Position numbers and translations under genes: made by a program
Assembly: GCA_017431005.1 (NCBI GenBank)
Contig: JAFRLY010000057.1
Span: forward strand, 1 to 64,000
DNA from: Clostridia bacterium
Lineage (GTDB): Bacteria > Bacillota > Clostridia > Christensenellales > Aristaeellaceae
Direction of reading: 5' to 3'
Length of the DNA stretch: 64,000 nt
Part shown: positions 32,395 through 41,751 of the stretch, in pieces
Layout: each line of letters opens with the position of its first letter
How positions within the stretch are numbered: the first letter of the stretch is position 1
The notes under the pieces: generated by a model
The model's input: the letters and a program-made list of their open reading frames with translations, nothing else
Told to the model about the DNA's origin: nothing
Database searches by the model: none

Positions 32395-33510
32395 TCACGG
32401 ATCGGCAAACAACGCGGGGAGGATATGATACAGATAGGTATACACCGCCTGCAGCGTATGTGTGCCGCCGATCATCATGGAGCAGCTGGTATTGTCGCCG
32501 GGCTTGAACATATCGGCGTATTCCAGCAGGGAAACCATCTGGCTGGTGGACACATCAAAGGCTTCGTCCTCGGTGCCGGTGGCGACGTAGAGGCGGAAAT
32601 CGTCCTTGCCGAAGCCCTGCTCCCTGACGGCGTTGTACAGGACCTGCGCCGATATATTGCTGTCAAAAATGCCGCTGGTGCCGCCCTCATCATCGGCCCA
32701 GCTGGCTTCGCTGATGGGCAGGAACCAGCGGAATGCCTGCATCTGCCGGAGAAAAACATACCAGGTGGTGACGCCGCCCAGGGAGAAGCCGGCAATGGCC
32801 CGGTGATCCCGGGAGGCGCGGATATCCTCCGGATCGGCGGAAACTGCATAGGTCCTGTATTTGCTTTCCACGGCGGGGATCACGTCCTCCACCAGTTCAC
32901 GGGGGAAGGCGGCTGTCACCTCCACCTGTTTGGCCAGGGGCAGAAACTGGGTGAAGCCTTCGGTGGGATAATAGGAAGCCGCCACAACGATCAGCGGATT
33001 AAGCTTCCCATCCGCGATCATGTTGTCCAGCAGGCACTGAAAAGGCGTTTTCCGATCAGGATCCAGATAATTCTTCGTGCTTCCGCTGGCGGCGTGGAGG
33101 ATATACAGGACATTATATTGTGCATCCCCTTCATCGTATCCCACCGGCAGATACACTGTCACGGATTTGACTTCCTTATCCCCGTCCGATACGATGTAGC
33201 GCACCTTTTCCACCCGCCCGGCCCGGACCGTCTCCTCCAGATACTGCTCCGGCAGATCGTCCACGGCGAACTGCTCCTCGGTCAGCATGGGAAACCCGGT
33301 GCCCTCCGTATCCGCGGGAAGCCCTGCGCTTCCCTGAAAAGGATCTTCTTCCCGGGGCGGAAGCACTTTTTCCTCAGCGGAAGCCGGGTATGCGGACAGG
33401 AGCAGTATGACAGCTGTCAGCACTGCAGAAAATTTCCGCAGGGCGGCGCTTTTTTTCGCATTGCGTCGGATTTGTACCGGATTTTCCTTATTTCCGCACG
33501 AAATGATCAT
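32395..33510 (-). CDS. Secreted CE1-like esterase
   Basis: A 371-residue alpha/beta hydrolase of the putative-esterase (feruloyl esterase/enterochelin esterase-like) type. It has a long basic n-region followed by a hydrophobic signal segment (FSAVLTAVILLLSAYPASA). The nucleophile is S243 in GFSLGG; SVTVYLPVGYDEGDAQYNVLYILHAASGS is the usual first strand-turn block. The catalytic histidine is probably in MMIGGTHTLQAV near the end. The start at 33510 is preferred over 33564 because of spacing to AAAGGA. It follows the histidine kinase gene on the same strand and may deacylate the glycan used by the neighbouring GH3 enzymes; the acyl group is unknown. Confidence 0.8.
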   Translation of the reverse strand: MIISCGNKENPVQIRRNAKKSAALRKFSAVLTAVILLLSAYPASAEEKVLPPREEDPFQGSAGLPADTEGTGFPMLTEEQFAVDDLPEQYLEETVRAGRVEKVRYIVSDGDKEVKSVTVYLPVGYDEGDAQYNVLYILHAASGSTKNYLDPDRKTPFQCLLDNMIADGKLNPLIVVAASYYPTEGFTQFLPLAKQVEVTAAFPRELVEDVIPAVESKYRTYAVSADPEDIRASRDHRAIAGFSLGGVTTWYVFLRQMQAFRWFLPISEASWADDEGGTSGIFDSNISAQVLYNAVREQGFGKDDFRLYVATGTEDEAFDVSTSQMVSLLEYADMFKPGDNTSCSMMIGGTHTLQAVYTYLYHILPALFADP

Positions 33511-33585
33511 CCTGATTCCATTCCTTTTTCTGTTAAGATCATCGTAAGCAAAGGCAGAGAGCACGGGAGGGCCGCAACAACGTGC

Positions 33586-35439
33586 TTATCTCTGCAAGAA
33601 CCCGGATGACGCCCTTGCCTCCTTTTGGGCGTCAGGCCGGGTTTGTTTTTTTGTGGGCATGGTTATGGTGATCACAGCGCCCCGGTCGTTGCGGATGGAA
33701 ATGTGCATTTTCCCCTGGCTGTAATAGTACAGACGCAGGCAGGTGTTAATCAGGCCGATATGCCCGCCGGAGGCCTCGATGGATACCTTGCCCTCCTCGA
33801 TTTCCCGGATGCGTTCGCACAGGCTTTGCAGCATCTCTTCGGAGAAGCCGGTGCCGTTATCCCGGATCTCCAGCACCAGGGTGCCGTCCTTATCCTGCCC
33901 GGTGACGGAGAGCTTTCGCAGCATGTTGGTGCCGTCAAAGCCGTGGTTCAGGGCGTTTTCCACCAGGGGCTGAAGCGTCAGCTTTGGCACGGTGATGGCT
34001 CCCAGGCTTTCGGGCACATCGATGGTGAATTCCAGATTGTCCTCATACCGGGCCTTGGCCAGCATCAGGTAATTGCGCACATTTTCGATTTCCTCCGCCA
34101 TGGTGGCGGTGCGGGAGCGGGTATCGGTGGAATAGCGCAGCATCTGGGCGAACTGATCGCAGATTTCAATCACGTCGAAATTGCCGCTTTCCATGGATTT
34201 GGCGCTGATGATATTCAGAGTGTTATAGATAAAATGCGGGTTGATCTGGGTTTGCAGGGCGCTGAGCTGAGCCTGCAGCGTGCCCTCCCGCAGGGACAGT
34301 TCATTGGCGGCGCTTTCCTGCAATCGCTGCATCAGTTGGTTGAAGGATTGTTCCAGCTCGTAGGTTTCCCGATCCCGGGGTGAAGTGACGGTGGTCAGCA
34401 TCCTGCGGACGGCGTCATCCTGGTGCAGCACACTGTCCGCGGGAAGCTGTTTTACCTTTTTGGACAGCTTATTGATGGAATGGGTGAGTCCGAGAGAAAC
34501 CAGAATGATCAGCATCAGGGCCGGCGCCATGATATAGGATGCGCTCTGGAAAATGGACAGGCGCAGACGGCCGTTGTTCCGTTCATTCACGGCGCTGTCC
34601 TGGCTGATATACAGGCCCAGGTTCAGTTCGTCCAGATGGGTGTAATAGACCTGGCGGCCCGGAACGCCGTCTGGCATTTCAACAACGGTGAATTCCTCCT
34701 GCTGCAGCGTGGAGGGCCATTCCCAGGAAACGCTCTGGCTTTCAAACAGTTTTTCACCGTTATCGAATATTGCTTCCACGCATACGTCGGCATTGTCGAT
34801 AAATTCATGGATACGCGAAAGCGCTTCCGACTGATTGGAAACCTCCAGATAGCCAATGGTCTTGCCGTGGTACTGGATTTGCTGTGCCACCCCGTAAATC
34901 TGCACTGTGCGGTGACTGGGAAAAATATCGGTATGGGGAGAAAGGAACACGGGTTCCAGGGTTTCGTCCGCCTGATCCAGCCAGGTAAGGGCCGCGATCT
35001 TTTCCCGGGCTTCATCGGTTTTGGTGAGCAATTGGTAATTCCGGTCCACCGCGTCCACGAAGGTGGTCAGGAATACGCCGTCCCGGGTATAGAAGGTGAC
35101 CCGGTAGAAGGCATCCACCAGGGGAGACTGATTCAGCTGTGTGACAGCCGTCTTTCCCGCGGCCAGGGCCATTTCCTGCTCTTCACTGTCGTCCCGTACA
35201 ATTTGATTCAGAGCCGCCATGAAGGTCGTGTTTTCGATTTGCTCCTGAAGCGTCATTTCCATCATGTTAAAATCCAGCTCCAGATCCCGCTGGATGCTGG
35301 TACCCATGTTACGGAAACGCGCCTCTGTAAAGGCGTTGGCTCCATCCACCGACGAGCGTGTGACGATGGAGGATAAAATCAGAAGCCCCAGCAGCATCAC
35401 CGCGGAAAATATCAGCACCATTTTTACGCTGAGCTTCAA
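33586..35439 (-). CDS. YesM-type sensor histidine kinase
   Basis: A 617-residue membrane kinase. TM1 is near residues 7-27, an extracytoplasmic sensor domain of about 260 residues follows, TM2 is in YIMAPALMLIILVSLGL, then a linker and the His-kinase domain with H402 in NPHFIYNTLN. The ATP-binding part has the N-box VENALNHGF (about 495) and EIRDNGTGF (about 527). This is the His_kinase/YesM-LytS class. The start is a TTG at 35439 with GGGAGG and AAGGG upstream; no better ATG gives a complete N-terminus. Its cognate is probably the YesN-type regulator at 53872-55338. It diverges from the main operon, so their promoters share one region. Confidence 0.9.
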   Translation of the reverse strand: MKLSVKMVLIFSAVMLLGLLILSSIVTRSSVDGANAFTEARFRNMGTSIQRDLELDFNMMEMTLQEQIENTTFMAALNQIVRDDSEEQEMALAAGKTAVTQLNQSPLVDAFYRVTFYTRDGVFLTTFVDAVDRNYQLLTKTDEAREKIAALTWLDQADETLEPVFLSPHTDIFPSHRTVQIYGVAQQIQYHGKTIGYLEVSNQSEALSRIHEFIDNADVCVEAIFDNGEKLFESQSVSWEWPSTLQQEEFTVVEMPDGVPGRQVYYTHLDELNLGLYISQDSAVNERNNGRLRLSIFQSASYIMAPALMLIILVSLGLTHSINKLSKKVKQLPADSVLHQDDAVRRMLTTVTSPRDRETYELEQSFNQLMQRLQESAANELSLREGTLQAQLSALQTQINPHFIYNTLNIISAKSMESGNFDVIEICDQFAQMLRYSTDTRSRTATMAEEIENVRNYLMLAKARYEDNLEFTIDVPESLGAITVPKLTLQPLVENALNHGFDGTNMLRKLSVTGQDKDGTLVLEIRDNGTGFSEEMLQSLCERIREIEEGKVSIEASGGHIGLINTCLRLYYYSQGKMHISIRNDRGAVITITMPTKKQTRPDAQKEARASSGFLQR

Positions 35440-35469
35440 GTCCCTTCGCCTCCCTTCTTCCGAGGCGGA

Positions 35470-35475
35470 ATTATA
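35470..35475 (-). promoter_or_regulatory. -10 element for the histidine kinase gene
   Basis: A perfect minus-strand TATAAT lies 31 bases before the TTG start; the -35 is weak (TTTTCA at 18 bp). Confidence 0.5.
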
Positions 35476-35525
35476 GCATAAAAGCAGCGTCGCTGAAAAG
35501 GCGGGGAGGGCCCAAACCACGCTTT

Positions 35526-35610
35526 GTGCCGGATATTCCTTACCGTCGTGCCGGATATTCCCAGCCCTTGCCGGGATGCTGTTTTTTTGCCGTTTTGGGT
35601 TTTGTATCTT
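35526..35610 (+). promoter_or_regulatory. Regulon motif cluster before the main operon
   Basis: Two identical copies of GTGCCGGATATTCC start at 35526 and 35548 (22-bp period); a degenerate third copy (TTGCCGGGATG) starts near 35568. A weak -10 TATCTT (35605-35610) lies 37 bp after the third start. Arrangement suits a direct-repeat-binding AraC-type activator. Confidence 0.7.
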
Positions 35611-35700
35611 AACGGGTGTGGCGGCGCCCGACTTGTTAAAATGTCGTTAACAAAAAGCGGGAAAAGATGAAAAGCCCGCAAAGTGAAGGAGGAAACATTG

Positions 35701-36513
35701 ATGAAGAAATTGATTGCTCTTGTGATGGCGCTGGCGCTGATACTGGGCCTTTCCACTTCCGCGCTGGCTTATAGCGACAGGAACCTGGAGGCTCCCAGGG
35801 CCAAGGACGTGGTCATCGACGGCGATCTGGGCGAATGGGACACCACCAAAGCCCTCAGGATCGACAGCGAAAACCAGATCATCGACCAGATCGAGCACTG
35901 GGACGGCGAAGCGGACTGCTCCATGGAAACCTACGTGATGTGGGATGAGGAAAACCTCTACATCGCCATGAAGATCCTGGACGACACCCCCCTGGTGTAC
36001 CGCGAAGGCTTCCCCCTGGACGAGCTGGACGCCGTGATCTTCTTCCTTTCCACTGACCCGAATGCCGATCCTGCCCGCACCGAATACACCGCCACCGACT
36101 GGCGGATTGTGCAGAGCGCGTACGGCTACAAGGGAGAATATGATTTCTTCAACTACATTGACCGCGACATGATTGCCGACACCCAGGGCTGGGATACTCA
36201 GGGCGAATACGGCGACGAGCTGGTCTTTGACGACTACGAGGCTGCCATCGCCGACATCGAGGGCGGCATCGTGTGGGAGAGCAGGATCCCCCTGCACAAC
36301 CTGAGCAATGACAGCATTGCCCGGCTTGTGCCCGAGGCCGGCATGACCATCGGCTTTGATTTCTCCATCCTGGACGTCGATCTGCCCTGCCCCGGCATTC
36401 ATTCCCTGCGCATGCAGTATTCCTCCACGCTGGACGGGCGCGACCGCAAGCCTGAAATGCACGCCGTAGATACCAATCCTTCCCTGTGGGCCACGCTGAC
36501 CTTCGTTGACTGA
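35701..36513 (+). CDS. Secreted CBM9-like carbohydrate-binding protein 1
   Basis: A 270-residue secreted protein. The signal peptide (MKKLIALVMALALILGLSTSALA) is followed by VVIDGDLGEWD, the CBM9/DOMON-like opening motif in which tryptophan and acidic residues line the sugar site, then YVMWDEENLYIAMKILDDTP and a C-terminal jelly-roll (GFDFSILDVDLPCPG, NPSLWATLTFVD). No catalytic domain. It probably binds the target glycan outside the cell and presents it to the neighbouring binding protein. It is the first gene of the long plus-strand operon, with AAGGAGG upstream. The paralogue at 59674 shares all these segments. Confidence 0.82.
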   Translation: MKKLIALVMALALILGLSTSALAYSDRNLEAPRAKDVVIDGDLGEWDTTKALRIDSENQIIDQIEHWDGEADCSMETYVMWDEENLYIAMKILDDTPLVYREGFPLDELDAVIFFLSTDPNADPARTEYTATDWRIVQSAYGYKGEYDFFNYIDRDMIADTQGWDTQGEYGDELVFDDYEAAIADIEGGIVWESRIPLHNLSNDSIARLVPEAGMTIGFDFSILDVDLPCPGIHSLRMQYSSTLDGRDRKPEMHAVDTNPSLWATLTFVD

Positions 36514-36531
36514 ATATAGGAGGGGGACGCA

Positions 36532-37890
36532 ATGAAAAAGCTTCTGATTCTGGCCCTCGTCGCGGCGCTGGCGCTGAGCATGGCGCCCGCCGCCCTGGCT
36601 GCCAAGAACCCCACGATCAACGCGGACGACCTGAACTTTGAAGCGATCATCGATGATACCGAAACGGCGGGCACCGTAAACATCTACCACTGGTGGACCG
36701 CCGGCGGCGAAAAGGACGCCATCGAAAGCGTCGTCAACGAATTCAAAGGTATTTATGAGAACATCGACGCCAAGTCCAACCCCATCCCTGGCGGCGCCGG
36801 CGGCGCGATGGTCATGAAGGTCAAGGTACTGGCCCAGACAGGCAAGAGCCCCGAAGCCTTCCAGGCGCATCCCGGGCAGGAGATCCAGCCCTATCTGGAT
36901 GCCGGGCTGCTCCTGAACCTGAACGGGCTGTGGGAATACGGTGAACTGGAAGACCGCGCCATTCCCAGCATTGTTGACATGTGCACCGCATCCGACGGCA
37001 ACCATTACGTGGTGCCCATCGGCATCCACAAGACCAACATCATCCTTTACAACATCCACGTGTTCGAGAAATACGGCGTAGCCATCCCCGATCACGAGGA
37101 CATTACCTGGGATGAATTCTGGAGCCTCTGCGACGAGCTGGCTGCCAAAATGCCCGAAGGCGAATATCCCCTCGACCTGGGCGACCAGAAGGGCTGGCCC
37201 GCCTGCCAGGTGTTTGAGAACATCCTGCTGGGCACCGATCCAAAGCTCTACCAGGATTTCATCAACGGCGAATACAACGTGGACGACCTGACGAAGGTGA
37301 TGGAAACCTACACCAAACTGATGGACTACGTGGCGCCCGACCATAACAGCCGTGACTGGTACCACGCCACCGGCGCCATGGTGAACGGCACCTACGCCAT
37401 GCAGATCATGGGCGCCTGGGCGCAGCCGCTGATGACCAACATGGGTCAGGAATACGGCGTCGATTACGGCGTGTTCACCTTCCCGGGCACCGAAGGCTGG
37501 TTCGGCATGTGCGTGGACGGCTTCGTGGTCAGCAACAATTCCGCCAACGTGGAGGGCGGCGTACGCTGGGCCTACAGCGTGTGCACCCAGGACGTGCAGG
37601 AATATTTCTCCGGCCTGAAGGAATCCATTTCTCCCTATACCGATACGCCGGACGACGTGTATAACGCGCTGACGCTGCACTTCAAGGAGCAGCTGATGGA
37701 TGGAAACACCAAGGTTTATCCCAGCATTACCCATGGCACCGCCATTCCCTGGAGCGCGTCCACCAGCCTGCAGACCCAGATTCAGGAATACGCCACCTCC
37801 ACTAATCATGACGCTGCCTACTATGCCAACCGCATTGTGAACATCCTCAAAGAAGCCGGAGTGAAAGGAGATTGGAACCTTGTTGACTAA
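36532..37890 (+). CDS. ABC sugar-binding protein (glucose/mannose type)
   Basis: A 452-residue extracellular solute-binding protein. The signal peptide has no lipobox. VNIYHWWTAGGEKDAIESVVNEF and KVKVLAQTGKSPEAFQAHPGQEIQPYLDAG (in pieces) strongly resemble the glucose/mannose-binding proteins of the GtsA type. Later segments include DVFTFPGTEGWFGMCVDGF-like and YSVCTQDVQEYFSGLKESISPY. The stop codon overlaps the TTG start of GH3-A, so the two are translationally coupled. With the permeases and ATPase downstream it forms a complete uptake system, probably for glucosides released by the GH3 enzymes. Confidence 0.88.
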   Translation: MKKLLILALVAALALSMAPAALAAKNPTINADDLNFEAIIDDTETAGTVNIYHWWTAGGEKDAIESVVNEFKGIYENIDAKSNPIPGGAGGAMVMKVKVLAQTGKSPEAFQAHPGQEIQPYLDAGLLLNLNGLWEYGELEDRAIPSIVDMCTASDGNHYVVPIGIHKTNIILYNIHVFEKYGVAIPDHEDITWDEFWSLCDELAAKMPEGEYPLDLGDQKGWPACQVFENILLGTDPKLYQDFINGEYNVDDLTKVMETYTKLMDYVAPDHNSRDWYHATGAMVNGTYAMQIMGAWAQPLMTNMGQEYGVDYGVFTFPGTEGWFGMCVDGFVVSNNSANVEGGVRWAYSVCTQDVQEYFSGLKESISPYTDTPDDVYNALTLHFKEQLMDGNTKVYPSITHGTAIPWSASTSLQTQIQEYATSTNHDAAYYANRIVNILKEAGVKGDWNLVD

Positions 37891-39862
37891 GAAATTGCTG
37901 AAACGCGGCGCGGCCCTGCTGGGCGCGCTGACGCTGGCGGGCAGCATGATGTCCGCCTCCGCGTTCGCGGAAGAAAAAACGGAACAGCCTGTCCTCAATC
38001 CCCGGGTGAAAACGATCATCGAAGCCGACGGCTATCAGTTCATCGACCTGAACGGCAACGGCGCTCTGGACAAATATGAAGACTGGCGTCTGGACGCCGA
38101 AACCCGCGCGGACGATCTGGTTTCCCAGATGACCGTGCGCGAGAAGATCGCCCAGATGCAGCATCCCACCTACCTGCCCCGCGCGGACGGCAAGATTGCC
38201 CCGTACCTGGAAAAATACTGCACCGATTACGGCATCGGGATGCTTCTGATCCGTGAGCTCAACAGCGTGGAAACCGCCGCCACCACCATGAATACCGTGC
38301 AGGAATACGCCGAAGCCAGCCGCCTGGGCGTGCCCGTGCTGGTTTCCATGGACTCGGTTCACGGCCTTTCCTACGTCACCGGCGCCACCGTCACCGGGCA
38401 TAACCTGGGCCTGGCGGCTACAAGGGATGAAGAACTCGTCACCAAGCTGGCCGAAATGGCCCGGGAGGAGCACATCGCCATCGGCGTGCGCATGACCCTG
38501 TCTCCCGAATCCGATATCGCCACCGAACCCCGCTGGGGACGCGTGATGGAAACCTTCGGTGAGGATCCGGACCTGGTCACCTCCATGGTGACGGCCCAGA
38601 TCGTGGCCTTCCAGAACGGGACCGAGGGCGTCAACGAAGACGGCATCGTGGCCTGCATCAAGCATTTCCCCGGCGCCGGCCCGCAGATGGACGGCAAGGA
38701 CACTTCCCCCATTGTGGCGGATGAAGAAACCCTGCAGACCCACCTGAAGCCCTACTACGCCGCCATTGAAGTGAACGTGGGCAGCGTGATGCCCTACTAT
38801 TCCGTGCCCCTGGCGCTGGATATGGAGAACAGCGCCATCGGCTCCAAGGCCGCGCTGCAGGACCTGCTGCGCGAGCAGATGGGCTTTAAAGGCATCATCC
38901 AGACCGACTGGGGTATGATCTGGGCCATTCAGGAGGGCCTGGGCACGATGACCGGCAATGAGGTTTCAGACGAAGAAGCCATCATCATCGGCGTCACCCA
39001 GAGCCGGGTGGACGGAATCGGCGGCGAAAGCATCCGCCTCATCGACCAGATGGAAGAAATGACCGGCGAAGGCAAGATCGACGAAGAGATCCTCACCGCC
39101 GCCGCCAAACGCATCGTGCTGGCCAAGTTCCAGCTGGGCGTGTTTGAAAACCCCTACTGCGACGTGGAATACGCCGTGTCCTTCGTGGGCAATGAAGAGC
39201 ACACCGCCCTGAACCTGGAAGCCGCCCGCAAATCCATGACGCTGCTCAAGAACGACGGCGCGCTGCCCCTCACGCAGAACGCCGGTCAGAAGATCCTGGT
39301 GTGCGGCCCCCGCGCCGGGGATATGGACTCCCTGGCGGGCGGCTGGAGCTCTCAGCAGGAGGGCCTCACCATTGCCGCGGCCGTGGCTGAATACGCCGGC
39401 GAAAACGATACTGTCACCTACATTGCCGACGACGTGACCGCCATTGCCGAGGCTGCCAAAGATGCCGATGTCGTTATCGTGTCCGTGGGCGAGCCCAGCT
39501 ACCAGCACGATCCGCCGTGGGGCTATGCCACTCTGGAAATCACCGGCACCCAGCAGGAGATCCTGGACGCCGTGAAGGCCAACGCCAAGGGCCAGATCAT
39601 TACCGTGGTCACCGGCGGCCGGCCCTACATCCTCACCTGGTGCGATGAAAACACCAATGCGATCCTGGAAGCCTACTACCCCGGTCAGCAGGGCGGTATC
39701 GCCATCGCGGAAACCCTCTTCGGTCTCAACAATCCCACCGGCAAGACCCCCATCCAGTTCCCCCGGGACATGGCTTCTGTCAACGATCAGAGCGGTGATG
39801 TTCCCTTCGATCTGGAAAATCCCCTGTATGATTACGGCTGGGGCCTGAGCTACGGCGAGTAA
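37880..39862 (+). CDS. Secreted GH3 beta-glycosidase A
   Basis: A 660-residue exported GH3 enzyme that removes single sugars from non-reducing ends. The signal peptide (LGALTLAGSMMSASAFA) is followed by DLNGNGALDKYEDWR, an EF-hand-like loop. The pocket shows K261-H262 in KHFPGAG and the nucleophile D343 in IIQTDWG. The second domain follows from about residue 450 (SLAGGWSSQQEG, TYQHDPPWGYATLEITGTQ); the acid/base is not obvious. It starts at TTG 37880, nine bases after AAAGGAG, inside the end of the binding-protein gene. No fibronectin-type C-terminal domain. Substrate (beta-glucoside versus xyloside) is not readable. Confidence 0.9.
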   Translation: MLTKKLLKRGAALLGALTLAGSMMSASAFAEEKTEQPVLNPRVKTIIEADGYQFIDLNGNGALDKYEDWRLDAETRADDLVSQMTVREKIAQMQHPTYLPRADGKIAPYLEKYCTDYGIGMLLIRELNSVETAATTMNTVQEYAEASRLGVPVLVSMDSVHGLSYVTGATVTGHNLGLAATRDEELVTKLAEMAREEHIAIGVRMTLSPESDIATEPRWGRVMETFGEDPDLVTSMVTAQIVAFQNGTEGVNEDGIVACIKHFPGAGPQMDGKDTSPIVADEETLQTHLKPYYAAIEVNVGSVMPYYSVPLALDMENSAIGSKAALQDLLREQMGFKGIIQTDWGMIWAIQEGLGTMTGNEVSDEEAIIIGVTQSRVDGIGGESIRLIDQMEEMTGEGKIDEEILTAAAKRIVLAKFQLGVFENPYCDVEYAVSFVGNEEHTALNLEAARKSMTLLKNDGALPLTQNAGQKILVCGPRAGDMDSLAGGWSSQQEGLTIAAAVAEYAGENDTVTYIADDVTAIAEAAKDADVVIVSVGEPSYQHDPPWGYATLEITGTQQEILDAVKANAKGQIITVVTGGRPYILTWCDENTNAILEAYYPGQQGGIAIAETLFGLNNPTGKTPIQFPRDMASVNDQSGDVPFDLENPLYDYGWGLSYGE

Positions 39863-39876
39863 GCACACAAAAACCT

Positions 39877-39905
39877 GCGCAGGTCCATTCTTCCGCGGCC
39901 TGCGC
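39877..39905 (+). other. Intercistronic hairpin before the permease
   Basis: GCGCAGG pairs with CCTGCGC (39877-39883 with 39899-39905). Only short T tracts follow, so it probably tunes expression or protects the upstream mRNA rather than ends it. Confidence 0.45.
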
Positions 39906-39932
39906 GGGCTTTCTTGAGAGGGAGCGTTGCTT

Positions 39933-41750
39933 ATGGGAAAACTACAGTTATTCCTTAATAATTTTTACAAAATGACGTTTGAGGGCAAGGGCGCGTTCTG
40001 GGGGATCATCCTGGCGGTTCTGCTCCTTGCCCTGGTATACATTTTCGCGGAAAAGCTGCGGGACGCTCTGAAGGGCAAAACGAAGCTGCTGCTCATCGTT
40101 CCCGTGGCGCTGCTGGCCTGCTTCGTGCTGCTGCTGGCCGACTCGTGCAAGTATGTCCCGCTGTCCCGGCGGACGGCCGATGACGCGGCCTATGCCTGGG
40201 AGCAGGTAACCAAAAAATCCGAAAACAGCCTGTCCTACGTTTCCGACCTGAAGGATCCCGCCACCGGAAAAGCCTGGGAGCAGTCCTTTGCCTTCGGCGA
40301 CCTTCTGAGCCAGCTCACCGTGAAGGAGACTTCGGATCATGTGGGCGAGGAATATACCGTTACAAGCGCCGACGAAAGCGGCAGCATCACCTTCTCTCCT
40401 GACGGCACCTACCTGTTCAGGACCGCTGACGGGGCGGAGGAAAGCGGGAAATACGCCTATGTGGACAAGACGCTGACGCTGACCGGCGACGCGGGCGGCG
40501 AAGAGATCAAAGTGGGCAAGACCAGCTCCAAGCTGCGCTATACCACCGCCGACGGCGCGTCCAGGCAGGAATTCGGCATCAAGGGCCTCAAGGAAATGTT
40601 CATCATCGAGGAAAGCGCGGAAGCCGTGGCGGAAGCGTTCACCCTCCAAAGCGCGGACGAATCTTCCGCAATCACCTTCAATCCCGACGGGACCTACGTA
40701 TTCCGTGCCGGGAACGGCGCGGAAGAGAAAGGCAATTATGTCTATCGCGGCGGCGAAATGACCATGGCCAACGCCGAAGGCTCCGCCGCCTTCCGGAAGA
40801 ACTTCAGCGCCCGGACCCTCTGGCTTGTTTTCGCGGCAATCGTCGCCGTCGCCATGGTACTGATCTTCGTATATCAGGCAAAAATCAAGGCGTTCCTGAA
40901 CCGGCATCCCATGATCTGGCTGCTGATTCCCGCCGCACTGCTGATTTACTTCGTGTACGTGGCCATCGGCTGGAATATCTGGGTGTCCGTTTCCGACTGG
41001 GCGGATCACAGCCAGACCGCCTCCTACGGCTGGGGCGGCTTCGGCCAGTATACCAAAATGTTTGCCGACGGCTCCTTCTGGAACGCCGTGCTGAACACGC
41101 TGAAGCTGTTCCTGATTATCCCCGTTTGCCTGCTGCTGGGCCTGGGACTGGCGCTTGTCATGGATCAGGGCCTCAGGGGTACGCCTGTATTCCGCACGCT
41201 GATCCTGCTGCCCTTTGCCCTGTCCTTCGTGGTGACGGGCCTCATCTGGCAGCAGATGTTCAACGGCAACGGCGGTATCCTGGTGGAATTCTTCAAACTC
41301 TTCGGCATCAATGAAAGCGTCAACTGGACCAGCAACGAGATGGTCATGTATTCCATCATGCTGGTGATGGTGTGGCAGTTCTCCGGCTATGTGGCGGTGA
41401 TCTTCCTGGCGGCGATCAAAAACGTGCCCACCAACATCATCAACGCCGCCAAGCTGGACGGCTCCTATATGCCCCGGGTGTACATGAAGATGGTCCTGCC
41501 GCAGATGACGGGCGCGATGGGCAGCTGCATCACGATCCTGGCCATGTACGCGCTGCGTTCGTTTGACCTGATCTATTCCCTGACCAGCTACACCAACCCG
41601 GCCTCAGCCACCCTGCCCATCATGATGTACAACGAAATGTACGCTCATGACAACTACGCCTATGCCGCGGCCATCAGCTGCTTCCTGCTGGCGATGGTGC
41701 TGGTGCTGATCCTGCCGCTGACCTATGCCACCAACAGGAGGAAGAGATAA
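39933..41750 (+). CDS. ABC sugar permease with duplicated extracytoplasmic domain
   Basis: A 605-residue protein, twice the usual permease length. Two N-terminal hydrophobic helices (FWGIILAVLLLALVYIF and LLLIVPVALLACFVLLLAD) are followed by about 220 mainly beta residues that contain an internal repeat: SADESGSITFSPDGTYLFRT near 145 and SADESSAITFNPDGTYVFRA near 239. Two more helices lead into a normal six-helix MalF-type permease, with the EAA-like loop NAAKLDGSYMPRVYMKMVLPQ. The insert most likely lies outside the membrane, next to the binding protein. Start ATG 39933 has AGGGAG upstream. Whether the extra domain docks the binding protein, a GH3 enzyme or glycan is unknown. Confidence 0.85.
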   Translation: MGKLQLFLNNFYKMTFEGKGAFWGIILAVLLLALVYIFAEKLRDALKGKTKLLLIVPVALLACFVLLLADSCKYVPLSRRTADDAAYAWEQVTKKSENSLSYVSDLKDPATGKAWEQSFAFGDLLSQLTVKETSDHVGEEYTVTSADESGSITFSPDGTYLFRTADGAEESGKYAYVDKTLTLTGDAGGEEIKVGKTSSKLRYTTADGASRQEFGIKGLKEMFIIEESAEAVAEAFTLQSADESSAITFNPDGTYVFRAGNGAEEKGNYVYRGGEMTMANAEGSAAFRKNFSARTLWLVFAAIVAVAMVLIFVYQAKIKAFLNRHPMIWLLIPAALLIYFVYVAIGWNIWVSVSDWADHSQTASYGWGGFGQYTKMFADGSFWNAVLNTLKLFLIIPVCLLLGLGLALVMDQGLRGTPVFRTLILLPFALSFVVTGLIWQQMFNGNGGILVEFFKLFGINESVNWTSNEMVMYSIMLVMVWQFSGYVAVIFLAAIKNVPTNIINAAKLDGSYMPRVYMKMVLPQMTGAMGSCITILAMYALRSFDLIYSLTSYTNPASATLPIMMYNEMYAHDNYAYAAAISCFLLAMVLVLILPLTYATNRRKR

Positions 41751-41751
41751 T

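Noticed and set aside
33599..33655. Plus-strand terminator-like hairpin with a T run
   Set aside because: It lies inside the 3' end of the histidine kinase reading frame and no plus-strand gene precedes it.
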